Shown piece after piece: positions 46,041 to 57,055 of a DNA stretch of 64,000 nucleotides. Position numbers and translations under genes: made by a program. The stretch is from Ectobius pallidus (Eukaryota; Arthropoda; Insecta; Blattodea; Ectobiidae): positions 89,913,882 to 89,977,881 of the forward strand of contig CAXKWD010000005.1 of NCBI GenBank assembly GCA_964059195.1, given 5' to 3'. Below the pieces are notes generated by a model. That model worked only from the letters and a program-made list of their open reading frames with translations. It ran no database searches and had not been told where the DNA came from. Each line of letters starts with the position of its first letter. The first letter of the stretch is position 1.

Positions 46041-46820
46041 TCTGATGTGAAAGTCACATAACTTCCTCTGCCCAAATAATTCACATATCCTTGTACAGAA
46101 TCGCAAGACACAATTTTACGCTAATTATCCTATAAATACCTCTTCTTTCAACGATGCGACTAAAAGCACAGGCTATATAACAAACTTAAAAAAAAGAACA
46201 AGTGACTGCAGACGTTTATTGAACTTTCCGCCGTAAAGAATAATTTCCTCTATGCATGGCCAACAATACATTTTTATCACTTCACATTCTTATAGAATAA
46301 GAGGCCATGAAAGAGCGCATATTCAGTTGTTCATCACGCAAGACAAACTTTCTACAAATAGTGGGTGAACAGTGGGTGGCTTGTAACTACCCTTCAGAGA
46401 TTTTTTTCGAAAAAAAGTTTCAAATATAAGTTTTAGCTCTCAGTAAAAGGAACACATGTGCAAATTTTAAAGAAAATCGTTAGAGCCGTTTTTGAGAAAA
46501 TCGCGAAAAACGAAAACTTCTTCATGTAAAGTCCCCTTAAAAATAAGGGAAACTTATCGCCAATCTTCGGCTCACATCTTCAGAAGGTACCTTACCCAAA
46601 TACGAAATTTTTATTTCATACGATTTTCCGTTTTGGAGCTAGCTTGTTCACAGACATTTCACACACACAGACAGACACACTGACACACAGACATGTTTCC
46701 AAAAATAGCATTTTTGGATTCAGGGGGCCTCAAAACGTGCATTTATATCAAAAACTCAACTTCGAATTTGGGGGTCGAAAACAATACTTCCTCTATGGTA
46801 CGGGCAGAGGAAGTAAAAAT
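46041..46820 (+). mobile_element. TIR repeat family B, copy 2
   Basis: This has the same sequence order as 34,749-35,380. Its inner ends ACTTCCTCTGCCC (46,061-46,073) and the exact inverse (46,802-46,814) are intact. It includes a CACACAGACAGACACAC run and CCAAAAATAGCATTTTTGG. It is nested inside an inverted repeat (45,914-45,970 against 46,936-46,992), which lies in the hAT-ended element. Confidence 0.8.
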
Positions 46821-46883
46821 AATAATAATAACAATAATAATGATAATAATAATGATGATGATAATGATAATAATAATAATAAT

Positions 46884-46940
<57 letters not shown>
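46815..46940. repeat. (AAT)n microsatellite
   Basis: This is a run of AAT units with some AAC and ATG variants directly behind the family B copy. The Asn-rich and Ile-rich open frames here follow from the repeat. Confidence 0.95.
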
Positions 46941-47438
46941 TAGGGCAGGGAAAACCGCGTGAGAGTTCCCCGGAAATGGAATAAGAGACGAGAAAATAGT
47001 ATTTTTAATTATCGAGGTAGAGGAAGTCGCTTAGTGTTCCCAGTGCGACAGAATACTTAATCGGGGTTGTGGAATCCGTGTTTTTCTGAATTTAACACAT
47101 TCGAATTTGGCGGCGTCAGACCATCAGACTGTGGAAGATCTAACGTGCCCACCTCTTTCTCCGAGCTAACAGCGTGAGCTGCTGAACAAGAGGGACGGCT
47201 TCGTGGGTAGTCTGTTCTCGTCACCTAGCGGACGTGGGATAAGCGAGAAAACTGCTGCTTGCCATCCTTAGTGGATCCTTAGCTAATTTTAGTGGAACAG
47301 ACTACCCAAGCATCTGGGAATAGAGCTCTGCGCTTTTAAGATGGCCGCCGAGAATGAGGTATTATCCACTTCCGGTTATCTCAGAGGCTCGTGTTTACAC
47401 TACAGTTCTGTGCTTTGTGTCTTGTTTTGGAAGTAATT

Positions 47439-47641
47439 ATGCCGATTAACTCCTATGTTCTCGGCTGTTCGGCCGTTGGAAACAAAAATTGAGGACTTAG
47501 TTTTCACATTTTTCCAAAAGAAAAGGCTATTTTTCAAGAATGGATGGTAAAATTACGCCATGGAAAAACACCTTCCCAGTTTTCTCGGGTTTGCAGCTGT
47601 CACTTCACAGAAGATGATTTTAACGTTCCTTTGAGCAGTTA
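47439..47641 (+). pseudogene. THAP-type zinc finger exon with an internal stop
   Basis: From ATG at 47,439 the frame reads MPINSYVLGCSAVGNKN, a TGA at 47,490-47,492, then LSFHIFPKEKAIFQEWMVKL and VCSCHFTEDDFNVPLSSYG. The spacing of Cys, the W of FQEW and the C..HF...DF motif match the THAP zinc finger, a DNA-binding domain found in P-element-type transposases and in host regulators. The first Cys of the CCCH set seems to be replaced. The exon is followed by GGTGAGC (47,642), a plausible splice donor. AAGATGGCCGCC at 47,338 looks like a conserved promoter or 5' UTR element. No downstream exon was found. Confidence 0.75.
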
Positions 47642-47908
47642 TGGTGAGCATTTCATGTTTTCTAGAATGATTAAGATAATTTTGGTATAGTAGATGTTGA
47701 GAAAAATATACAAGCCTATGAAATAATAAGTATACCCGACCAACTTACCCTCGTTTAGGCATGTTAAATTAGCATTTCATCTTTTCAGTGTAATTTTTGT
47801 TGCCAAATTATTTTAACATTTAAGAATGTCAATGTCAATCGAAATTTCTCCCGTAACCGATAAAATGGCCAATCTGTATTATAATTGAGTAAAAAACAAA
47901 CCACATAC

Positions 47909-48224
47909 AAATTTTTAGGTTATGTGCTTTGCAGATAGCAAACTCAACGTTGTTTTTGTCCATCAACACGTTCACTTCAATGCACTTGATGAATTTTCTA
48001 ATTGCTAGAGTCCGGCCAGCTTTCATACTGCTGCCTGCCCTACGCTTTTCGAGCCAAGTGGTTATGGAGTCTTCGTCGAAAAGTTTAAGCCGTTCTTTCT
48101 TGAATGAATTTATCGGCAAGAAATTTGTCGAAGGAAAGTCGTGGGTAGACTACTTTCTGGTTCTATAAGCTCAACTTCGAATAAGGCGAAGTTCCTATTC
48201 GGATTTTTCTCTCGCCAGAGCAAC
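47909..48224 (-). pseudogene. Downstream exon of a broken two-exon gene fragment
   Basis: On the minus strand the acceptor TTTGTTTTGGTTGCAG (AG at 48,226-48,225) precedes FALFEVELIEPESSLP. After a frameshift near 48,130 comes LKLFDEDSITTWLEKRRAGS and MKAGRTLAIRKFIKCIEVNV, ending at a GTATGT donor (47,908). Composition and splice sites look like a real gene. From memory, similar WLEKR..GSS.KAGR segments precede SWIM or YqaJ-type domains in arthropod proteins, but I cannot verify this. The frameshift makes it a pseudogene. Confidence 0.5.
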
Positions 48225-48339
48225 CTGCAACCAAAACAAACAGCGTCGTATATTAGACTGTGTTCAATAAGCTATGATACGAAAAAGCTCATGCATTTGT
48301 AAAAAAATATGCGTGGAACGCCACGCGACAGAAGTGAAA

Positions 48340-48670
48340 CTTGTTTTAATTTTTTAATATTTTTCCAATTTTTGATATTTGGATTTTTCAATTTTGCATT
48401 ATTGGACTATTTAATATTGGGTTTTTGGACTTTTTAAATTTTGGATATTTTAATTTTGGAATTTTGGATTTCTTAATTTTAGATTTTTTAAATTTTGCAT
48501 CTTTGAATTTTTATTTTTTGGATTTTTTAATTTTGGACTATTGATTTTTAGATTTTTAAATTTTGGATCTTTTTAAATTTTTAATTTTTTTAATTTTGGA
48601 TTTTTTTAATATTTAAATTTTGGATTTTTTGAGTTTTGAATTTTTAAATATTTTTTTAAAAATTTTGATC
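48340..48670. repeat. Cryptic (GGATTTTTTAATTTT)n repeat
   Basis: This is an irregular run of TTTTTAATTTTGGATTTTT-like units. It lies between GAAGTGAAACTTG at 48,331 and its inverse AAGTTTCACTTC at 48,840-48,851, which may be the ends of a further small nested element. Confidence 0.7.
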
Positions 48671-48964
48671 CTTTAAATCGTATAGCAGTTGATTACTCCT
48701 AATCATTGAGTTGATTGTTTTCTGTGCAGTCCGTTCCGTCACACCTCACTAATTTCGTGACGATTTTGAATGTGACACTAATTTCGTGTCGATTTTTGAG
48801 CGTGACACAAGCTCTGGATTTACCCCTATCGCGGCTAAAGAAGTTTCACTTCAAAAAAACATGAAAATAAATCGAAAAAAAAAATATTGTAGACCGCAGG
48901 CATACTGCACCATATTAGAACAGTTAGCACACGTTTCAGAAGACAGGTAGCTTAGATTTCTCAC

Positions 48965-49074
48965 CTTGCAATCAACTCTTGCTTTGTTAACTTTGAAATA
49001 TTTGTTGCACCATCTTCGAATAACATCATTTTTAACTCCTTCACTGTAAAATTGGAGAACCGTCCCAAACTCAT
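48965..49074 (-). pseudogene. SAP-like exon, upstream exon of the broken fragment
   Basis: From ATG at 49,074 the minus strand reads MSLGRFSNFTVKELKMMLFE and then ISKLTKQELIA, ending at AAG|GTGAGA (donor at 48,964). The helix-turn pattern FTVKELK..L...G....KLTKQELI resembles a SAP/HeH DNA-binding motif. Joining to the acceptor at 48,225 keeps the reading frame for the first ~30 codons of the next exon, which supports a real splice. An alternative acceptor TTTTCAG lies just before the ATG, so it may be an internal exon. Confidence 0.5.
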
Positions 49075-49395
49075 ACTGAAAACACACAAGAATGAGGAAA
49101 CCGGAAGTTCACAATACCTGAATGTGGAGAGCAGCGCGCTCAAGTGGCAGGAGGAAAAACTAAAAAAGCCCAGAGCTCTATATTCAGCTTCAATGCTAGG
49201 AGGACTTGGGAGCTCACTGCCTCCTAGCGTTGACACCAGTAGTGGAGGGAAATTCAAAATTGTAGAAATACATTATAGTAAGAACAAACATTCGTGATAT
49301 GGAAAATAAACTTTAAAAATACGTATTGTAAAGGAAAAATACTGGTGAAGTGCTACTTCACCTACTTCCCCTGAATAGCCGCCACTGATTTTTCT

Positions 49396-49929
49396 TCTAA
49401 AATATTCTTGAATAAATTTATATCAAAATATTAGGTTGTCTCATAAATAACGTCGGTTTTTGTGGTTTATAAGATTTAAATATATTTTTAAGATAATGGT
49501 ATTTAGGCCTATAAGAAACTACTGTGTACATATATATTTGTTGTTGGTACTCTTTGTCAATGGCAACCTGCAGGTGTTGCAGGAAGAAATAAAATAATAT
49601 ATAATAATAATTTTATTATGTATATTGTGAGTTAAAAGTGGATGAAGACTACAGAATCTAGTGGATTTTGAAGATTATTTTAATTTCTTGTCAAAACAAG
49701 TTATTCTTTTTTTATTGTCAGAATTTTTATTGCACCCACAAACATCCTGCTTCTGTCATAGTCATGAAGGCTGCAGGTTTATATCTCACCACTGGTCAAA
49801 ACACATTACAAACAAAATTTTGCTTAGAAACTGACATTACTTATGAGACATGATTTATAATGATTGAACCTTGTAATAATGTTATATTTGACATTTCCAT
49901 GTTATTCTGTATTGTATATTGCACATAGA
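49396..49929. other. Nothing recognised
   Basis: This is AT-rich sequence right of the hAT element. It should contain the remainder of the interrupted SINE, but no clear SINE body was recognised. Confidence 0.4.
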
Positions 49930-50560
49930 TTTAACATTAAGTCTTCAAAAAGTAATGCCCAACATTTTTTTCTTCAGAAAATACTTACTGAAAGTGATTG
50001 TAATTTGGTGAAAATATAAAGGCATGATTCTTCTATACACCCTATTGTTCTATATAGTTCCATGACTTTGTATAGCTTTAAGCCAACGAGGAACAAGTAC
50101 ACATATTACTTGTCGATTCCAGCTCTTGTCCTGCTCGTGTGACCACTTTCTTACTGCATAAATTATGCTGTTGTCATCTTCAAAGTGAGCTTCCATGCAA
50201 AGCATCTGTAAGGGACCCAAAGAGATGGAAGTCCAAAAATGCCAAATCTGGAAAGTAAGGTGGATGGAGCAGCACACTCCAACTTATGTTTGTGATGTGT
50301 TTTGGGGTTCTCAAAGTTGTACAAGGACGTAAATTTTCATGCAGAAACATTCTTGATTTTTTCAGACAAGACTCCCAAGAAATTTTCTTGAGTTTCTTCA
50401 GGGTTCTAAGTTAATGGTTTTGGCATCTCATCCACAAGAATAACTCCATCATAATCCTACAAGGCATTTACCATGACCTTTCCTGCATAGAGAACTGTGT
50501 TGAACTCTTTCTTTCTGAGCAATTGAGAATGAGGCCACTCCATTGACTCCTTTTTTTTTT
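49930..50560 (-). mobile_element. mariner-type transposase remnant 1
   Basis: The minus strand reads ESMEWPHSQLLRKKEFNTVL and GKVMVNAL near 50,455-50,548, DGVILVDEMP near 50,420-50,450, and after breaks AHFEDDNSIIYAVRKW and LVPRWLKAIQSHG near 50,055-50,195. These are the catalytic-domain blocks and C-terminus of mariner transposase, with the central DNARPH part degraded. The left end TTCAAAAAGTAATGCCCAAC (49,947) resembles a mariner TIR. The right end is truncated near 50,562. Confidence 0.85.
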
Positions 50561-52929
50561 TACTTACGTACGAACAGAGTAATTGATGTGGTAAGGAATT
50601 GGTTACACAAGCAGGTCAAGAGTTGGAACCGACAACGACTATATATACTTGTGTCACATTGGCATCAAGCTGTACAAACTTATAGAGACTGTATAGAAAA
50701 ATTGTATGTGTAGATGAATCGTTCCTTTATTTTGTCACCAAATTCCAATCAATTTGAATAAGTATTAACTGCAAAAAAGTGGGTCATTATTTTTTTAACT
50801 TGATTTTATATTATTTTTATTCTGTCCATCGGAACTTATTACATGTTATGGGACACGTCAACATACAAGTAAGAATATAAATTTACAGCTATAAAAAATA
50901 TGTACTATATGAAAATTTATTTACAAAATATACAACATAGCCTAAATATGAATGAATTATTATGTTAACTTACAACACAAATACAGAATGTTTAAGTAGT
51001 TCTATCAGTACCGACCCTCGTACAATCTCTACTGTTACAACTTCAAAAAAACCTCGGTATTTAAGGTATAAATGTAGCCATCTCTATACCAACGTATCGA
51101 CATAATAAAGATAAGGCAAGTTTGTTGAATATTTTTGGTGTATTCATTCAATACTATTTAAGTTACTTAAATATTTAATTTAATCTTTCTTTAATTTTAT
51201 TTCAGACTAAGCATATTATGTGAAGAAGAAAGTGACACAGGCTATTCCACCTGGATATATGGATATGAAGAGTGATATTTAGGATGGTTACGCAAAGAAG
51301 TTAGAAATTGGTGGATTTCTTGCTACAAGAAAATATAAAAAACAAAGTATGATTCTGCAGTCTGTTCATACTTTCAGGGTTCAATAGGAAATAAGTTAAC
51401 AAAACAAAGTCTGTTACTTAGATGTAGTTTTGAAGCACTGCAGATGCAATAAATAATGGGCCTACTATTACATATAACTGAAGGAAATGAATATTTGCAT
51501 ATTAACAGGAAATATTTCATCTAACTAAAAAATCAATTCAATATACTATTTTTTAAAAATGTCCTGCAGCAATTATTTTAATAAGTTTTGCTGAATCTAG
51601 ATTCATGATGTCATTCATTATGCAAAACAGAAATAAAAATCCTATTACTTTATGTCCTGTATGTATCAATCATCATAATTAGTTGAATATTGCTTCAGTA
51701 TATTGAATAATTTATCCAAAAATATGTAACTATTTTCTTCCAAAAGAATTCATCAACTTACAAACCTGACAATGTTATTATTTGAAATTTTGTGTCAATT
51801 AATGGAGAGCATTATTGTTGAACATTTTACTGTTTTAATATATTTTGTGAAATGTTTATATTAGTGATCCTTGCCACTTGCCAGATTGACACAGACTCAC
51901 CATCTAGTTTCATCAACTCTAAAATTCATTTATGAAAATAATATCCAGATTTTCCAGAAGATCATTGACTAAAATGTCCAAAGATAAAAGGGTCTGTATT
52001 TATCAACCTCATCTTCAATTATGAATATCCTGACTTATAATTTGCTTGTCCATGAGGACTTTGTAATGATATTCTCGTTGAACATGATCTCATGAAGAAC
52101 AATGAATTATCCAGCTAGCTTCTGGGGGAGGGGGAGTAGAAACCACCCTTATCAATCAGATCTTTGGCATGCATCCAAATTGAATCACTTTAAATATTCA
52201 CCAATCTAACTTCAGACTGTCATCCCATTGACAAAAATTCCAAGCAGTTTAAGGAAACAGATTAAAAAAAAAATGAAATGTCTTCGGTTAAAGGAGCAGT
52301 AAAATGAAATTAGTTTTAATGGTATAACCACTCATTGCTCACTGCAATGCTTTGTCTTAGTAGTGCTTCTCTCGCTATAACAAACATAAACCGAAGTTCA
52401 TACTTTGATGTGACTACATGATATATTTTGCTTAAAAGTTAATAACAATATCATGGTGTTATGTTTATCAACTGCAGTAGGCTGAACTAAATAGAATAAA
52501 GCCAATATAGTAAAAGAATACCACTAAAATGTCATGTTCTTGTGTTCTTTCAAGTTCAAAAGAAACAGTAAAAAGAAGACACAGAGAGTGGTTATATTTT
52601 CATAATTTTTCAGGAAGAGAAAATTCACCACAAATGCCCAAAAATAGCGTAAAAAATCAACAGAGAAAGTTTTACATCTTGCTAGAACTACTGTTGTATT
52701 TATTCCAAATGTTCCCACGAAACTATCTTTCAAGATTAACTCTCTGGTAGGTGCGCTGTTGTAAAAAGGACAACAACAGCAGTTTTTATGCATTATCGAT
52801 GCCCTAACCTTGAGCTTTGCACCAACCCTGTAATTTATTCCAATGTTGATGCTTACTCAGCAATGTTATTATGGTTCCAGTTTCTTTGTTTAGCTTTTTC
52901 AGTTGATTTTCTGAACTTTAAGCGATGAG
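50561..52929. other. Mostly AT-rich, nothing firmly recognised
   Basis: ATTTTATTTCAG near 51,205 is a possible splice acceptor but no coding frame follows. Open frames of 73-89 codons overlap on both strands at 52,524-52,793 without recognisable domains. No gene is called. Confidence 0.4.
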
Positions 52930-53245
52930 GTGTTGAATGTGGTAAAAAATACAACGCACGCTTGCTCTTGTCACAGATGCATGTTCAATTCAAGCAGCCA
53001 ATATGCAGAAAAATATGTCTTTGTGGAGTTGCCTCTGACTTTGTGAAGGAAACTAATATTTGTGAATTAATCCAGCAATGTTCAAGAATGTGAAAAATAA
53101 AGCCAATGGCCATCATCTTGTAATCTTTGAAATGGAGTAAGAGGCACACATTTTATCTCCAACGTAAACTCCATCTTTTTTCATGTTGTAGTCAATGTAG
53201 TCACAAGAAGTTAGCAGGTCTTGTGAAAGATCTAATGCGGAGCTC
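52930..53245 (-). pseudogene. piggyBac-type transposase remnant
   Basis: The minus strand reads DYNMKKDGVYVGDKMCASYS, then TR, a TGA, and WPLALFFTFLNIAG, and after a frameshift TKSEATPQRHIFLHIGC. These match the C-terminal part of piggyBac-type transposase, with its DYN..KGGVD..DKM motif, the TRRWP segment and the LNIAGINS segment. Only this region is recognisable. The Cys-rich C-terminus is decayed and no TTAA-flanked ends were found. Confidence 0.75.
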
Positions 53246-54663
53246 AAATCACTGCCAGCCGATCTCACGTATTTCTTATGAAGTTCTGAGCTGAATTATC
53301 AACTTCTGAAGATCAGATCCTTGAACCTCTGGCAAAAAAGTGGAGGACCTGTATCTTCGTGGACGTCAAAAAAATTCATCCACTTCAAATAAATGTGATA
53401 GATGCCAAAACTACTTGTAAAAGGAACATTAAAATACAAATTTGTGGAAGCCGTTAAGTTAACATTTCAGAATACCTGGACAAAATGGTATCACGAACAA
53501 CTAAAAGAGCTGAGATTTTTACTATGGCATTTGATAACAGTGGACATGTAGGCCTACTGTTTTCTTGAATATAGGCCTATTAACCAATTTGTATAGCACA
53601 GGGTTGTTATTATACTAAAATGTTCATGTTGTAAATTTCACAACGCATGCCTGCTCATGTGACAAAATTAGGCATGCCTGCTGGAAGAACCCTCATGCCG
53701 CTGCCCAATAATTGTCTCACCAGCAATAGCGCAGTGCAATTTTGCTACCAGTTCTCATTTTTACACTAACTTTTCTCAATCTTAAATAGATAAAATATAA
53801 AATATAAGCCATTCACATGTATGATTTACTAGGAATATGAAAATATATCCCTTAATAATAATTGTAAGATGCAATGGAGCAAAAAAAGTGAATATATGGT
53901 CTAGAGGGTTTACAATGATTTTACAACATATGCTCTGAAAAACTGATTAATTCTACAACAACAGTACAGTAATTTCCATAACATTACGTGAAAAGTAGAA
54001 TTTACTTGTAATGTAGTAAGTAACACATTTTAGAAACATATTGACTAACATTCATTCAGATTTATAATTTTGTGCACATGGTTCTCACACTAGAGTGGTC
54101 TGTGTACACGAACATTTTATTGGTAATGATGTTTTATCATGTTTGGTCATTATCGTTAGATTTTAATTCTTTTGATTCTTAAACATTAATTTACACTCAT
54201 TCATATTTCCAGACAAGAGATATGATAGGAATAATCAAAGTTAAAGAAAACTTTCTACCTCCAGCTAGGAATCAAACCCAGGGCCTCTAGATTTATAAAT
54301 CACTTTGTTTCAGAATAACATTTAATTATAAACATATAATGCAGTTTTCCTTACATGACTAATTTGCTTCGTTGTAATAAAACTTTATTTTAACATAAAC
54401 ACCTTTACACTATGAAGTCAGAAGAAGCAGGCATTTTAAAGATTGATAGAAAAAGAACTAAAGTGATAATGTGGTACAGTCATTGTTGTGACAACAATAA
54501 ACAAAATAATTCTTTTTGTAGCAAATTTTCACCAATGCTGCTGCTCAAGGGTTAAAAGGTACTTAATTAAGTATACCAGCAGTAAATGTGTTAGTTTACT
54601 AGTTTATGATGTGTCACTAACCTAAAAATATTTCCTTAAGTTAATTTTATTGTGTGTGTGACA
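53246..54663. other. AT-rich, nothing firmly recognised
   Basis: A minus-strand GGGTTTGATTCCTAG near 54,265-54,280 looks like a tRNA box B, but no box A is found. No gene or TIR element was recognised. Confidence 0.4.
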
Positions 54664-55205
54664 TGGTACGAGGTTTATCCAGAAAGTAAGTTCCGATCAA
54701 TGATAAAGAAAACAAAAACATCAATAAGCAGAAAGTGTTTATTGTAATAATTACAAAGATTCTCTGGGTACTTCTCTACAAAGTTTCCAACCTTATTGAG
54801 ACATTTATTGTACCGCCGCACCAACATTTGTATGCCCATGTCATAGGACTCTGCTGCCAACGTCTGGAACCATGAAATCACTGCATTCAGCATTCCACAT
54901 CTCTTGTTTTGGATCACCCTCCTCAGATTTTTCAATGTTTGACAGTACCAATAAGCTTTTATGGTCTCCCCTCACAGTAAAAACTCGCACAGGAGGATAC
55001 CATGTTGATCCCACATTTTTCTGACAGAGGTTATATGCTCAAATTTGATCTTCACATTCCTCGAATGCATGGATTGTTGTTTTGTTTCTGGTGTGGCATG
55101 CGACACCCATGTTTTGTCCCCAGTGACAACATTGTCAAGAAACTCATCCCCTTTCTCTGTGTATTGCTAATGGCAGAGTCCAATGACACTGGCATACAAT
55201 AGTTG
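54664..55205 (-). mobile_element. mariner-type transposase remnant 2, internally deleted
   Basis: The minus strand reads VTGDKTWVSHATPETKQQSM near 55,075-55,130, KIKFEHITSVRKMW, TLKNLRRVIQNKRCGMLN near 54,890-54,930, and then ESYDMGIQMLVRRYNKCLN and VGNFVEKYPENL near 54,765-54,850. The segment with the second and third catalytic residues (DNARPH and YSPDLAPSD in the family) is missing, so the copy has a central deletion. The plus-strand left end ACGAGGTTTATCCAGAAAGT is a typical mariner TIR. No right TIR was found. Confidence 0.88.
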
Positions 55206-55548
55206 GTGTACCGCTAAGATAAATGCCTCGATAATGGTTTAGACTATTTAGAGAAGTAGCCAATGAGTCTCTGTAAATATTGCAATAATAGTGTGAACGT
55301 TATTATAACCGACCATAACTTACAATATTTCAAGAATAAGAATAATAGAATCCATTCAGATTTATCCTACTTTCTCAAAAAATGAATTAATGAAAGCAAA
55401 GATTAAAGTAATAACAAATTCACATTTTACTAAGGGTTGATTTTGCTTTCCTGTAATAACTAAAAACACTAGTGTGTATGAATGTCATATTTGAGAATTA
55501 TGGTTATTACTATTGATTATTATTATATCATTGATCCAACTATAAGAA
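55206..55548. other. Nothing recognised
   Basis: This is AT-rich sequence between the mariner remnant and the next coding fragment. Confidence 0.45.
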
Positions 55549-56015
55549 ATGAGTTACACAAAAAAAAGCCCGAAGAAGTTCACATGGAGAAATGTACATA
55601 GAATCTATAAGCCCACTATTCCTTTCTATAAGGAAAAATATAATCTAACTTCATTAGAAGTTATTAGTCTTATGGTGGGTGCAAGAGGTACAATTCCTCG
55701 CATCTTCATACATTTCTGCGCATGTTTTGGCCTCCATAAAGGCTTTGTATCAAACATCTCCATTCCTGCCATTAGAGGATCAATTGCTGTGTTGAGATAC
55801 GCACCTCAGAAGAACAATATCCTGTGATTTTGACTGCATATTTTTGCTTTGTTATGTATCTGCTAAATATTTATGTTCCTCTGTTATGTTCCTTTATGTA
55901 TCTCTTTGTATGTATTTTATTTCCATGTTTATCAACTACTGTCAGGTATGCTTTGTCTAATGGCAGCCTCTTAATGGAGGAAGCTGAAAGATTATCTTTC
56001 TGAATAAAATAAAGT
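55549..56015 (+). pseudogene. Possible LINE C-terminal fragment with 3' end
   Basis: The 92-codon frame 55,549-55,827 ends in YNLTSLEVISLMVGARGTIP and AIRGSIAVLR. I associate the VGARGTIP and ALRGS pattern with the extreme C-terminus of some insect reverse transcriptase proteins, but this is recall. After the stop a T-rich 3' region leads to AATAAAATAAAG (56,003-56,014), which contains a polyadenylation signal. It could instead be the terminal exon of a host gene. Confidence 0.45.
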
Positions 56016-56289
56016 GTAAATCCAGAGTTTCAAACAATTTTATACCTAAATATTGTCTGTATTCTTGTTTGATTAAATTAATCTGGAAAAACATTCTGAT
56101 GTGTCATATTATTATATATTAAAAATGAAAACATTCATCTTCACACAAGAAAAGCAAACTTGTCAGTTGAAATCAGCTGATGATGATGATGAGAAGCTCA
56201 TCAAAACTATCATCCTAATTTGGTTAAGCTTTTACTTACATGAAATGTTTGAAGATAAATATTTTCAGTTTTAATAATATTGTCTGTAT

Positions 56290-56790
56290 TTATACTTTTG
56301 CGGCCAGGATCTATTGAAGTCAACATTTCTGGACTTATTGGCTGATGTTTTACCAAGAGCTGCGTCGGGCATCTTCAGAACAGTGTCTGCTGTCAACTGC
56401 TGCTGCGCATTCTCCTTAAGACTGATATTTAAGCACTGATTGGTTAATGCTCCACCATTTTATTTTGACCTCTTCTCTGGTTTGTTTCTGTTATATATTT
56501 CTGAGTTTTTTTAGGTCTGCACTTTGTTTTTGTTAAAGCCAGAAACCATGTTTTGTGGGCCCTGTGTGAGTCTTCCTTTCGGTTGAAGTTTACCAGGGTG
56601 AAAGAACACAACAGTCGGTATAAACTGGGAAACTCAGAAAAATCTGCAATTGCTATACGTCCACTTCAGTTGGATCATGATACCTGCTTTCAGGAAATGG
56701 TGGTCCACAGCATCTTACCCCAGTACTATCCCTGGTTATATCGTGAGGCTATAGAAATTCATAAACACAGAAACAGATTTTAGATGTTTT
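56290..56790 (+). pseudogene. Penelope-like element fragment (GIY-YIG region C-terminus)
   Basis: The frame ending at 56,783 contains NSRYKLGNSEKSAIAIRPLQ, then DHDTCFQEMVV, PWLYREAIEIHKHRNRF and a stop. The KSA.A.....DH pattern and YREAIEI.KH.N.F are features of the C-terminal endonuclease part of Penelope-like proteins as I know them. The N-terminal GIY-YIG residues are not recognisable, so the copy is partial. Frame borders are uncertain. Confidence 0.55.
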
Positions 56791-56882
56791 GTTTTCTGGT
56801 CCTTGTAAATTCTTGCTTTTATTCTCCTGTATGTAGCCTAACTTACATCTAATTAAAGGTTTGAATTTTTCTTGGCGAATAA

Positions 56883-57055
56883 TATATAAAAGTTCTTCAC
56901 AGGCTAACAGCCGAGTCAAGGGTTTAAAAAACTCCGAGCTTTCGGACTCCATCTTTGAGTCCTTTCCCAGAAGAAGGACTCAGAGATGGAGTCCGAAAAC
57001 TCAGAGTTTTTTAAACCCTTGACTCGGCTGTTAGCCTGTGAAGAACTTTTATATA
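56883..57055. repeat. Near-perfect hairpin: two 82-bp arms, 9-base loop
   Basis: The arm 56,883-56,964 and its inverse 56,974-57,055 differ at about three positions. Each arm contains AAGTTCTTCACAGGCTAACA, GCCGAGTCAAGGGTTTAAAA and GGACTCCATCT. The 9-base loop is TCCCAGAAG. A 12-bp duplication TACATCTAATTA occurs at 56,844-56,855 and 57,054-57,065, which suggests the whole piece 56,856-57,053 was inserted as a unit. Confidence 0.93.

Larger units (their letters stand above)
45735..49387. mobile_element. 3.65 kb hAT-ended element carrying gene fragments
   Basis: It starts CAGTGGCGGCTCGTGG and ends (inverted) CAGTGGCGGCTATTCAGG. Both ends have AGGTGAAG some 20 bp inward. The 8-bp duplication ATTTTTCT is perfect (45,727-45,734 and 49,388-49,395). 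A second, degraded end-like CAATAGCGGCTCGTGG lies at 45,815. Inside are an inverted-repeat element with a family B copy and an (AAT)n tract, a THAP-type exon (plus), and two spliceable exons (minus). No hAT transposase was recognised, so it is probably non-autonomous and built from nested insertions or captured gene pieces. Confidence 0.88.

Noticed and set aside
46644..46962. Asn-rich and Ile-rich open frames of 89-99 codons
   Set aside because: They read through an (AAT)n microsatellite.
54260..54300. Minus-strand box B-like GGGTTTGATTCCTAG
   Set aside because: No box A at the expected distance; too weak to call a SINE.
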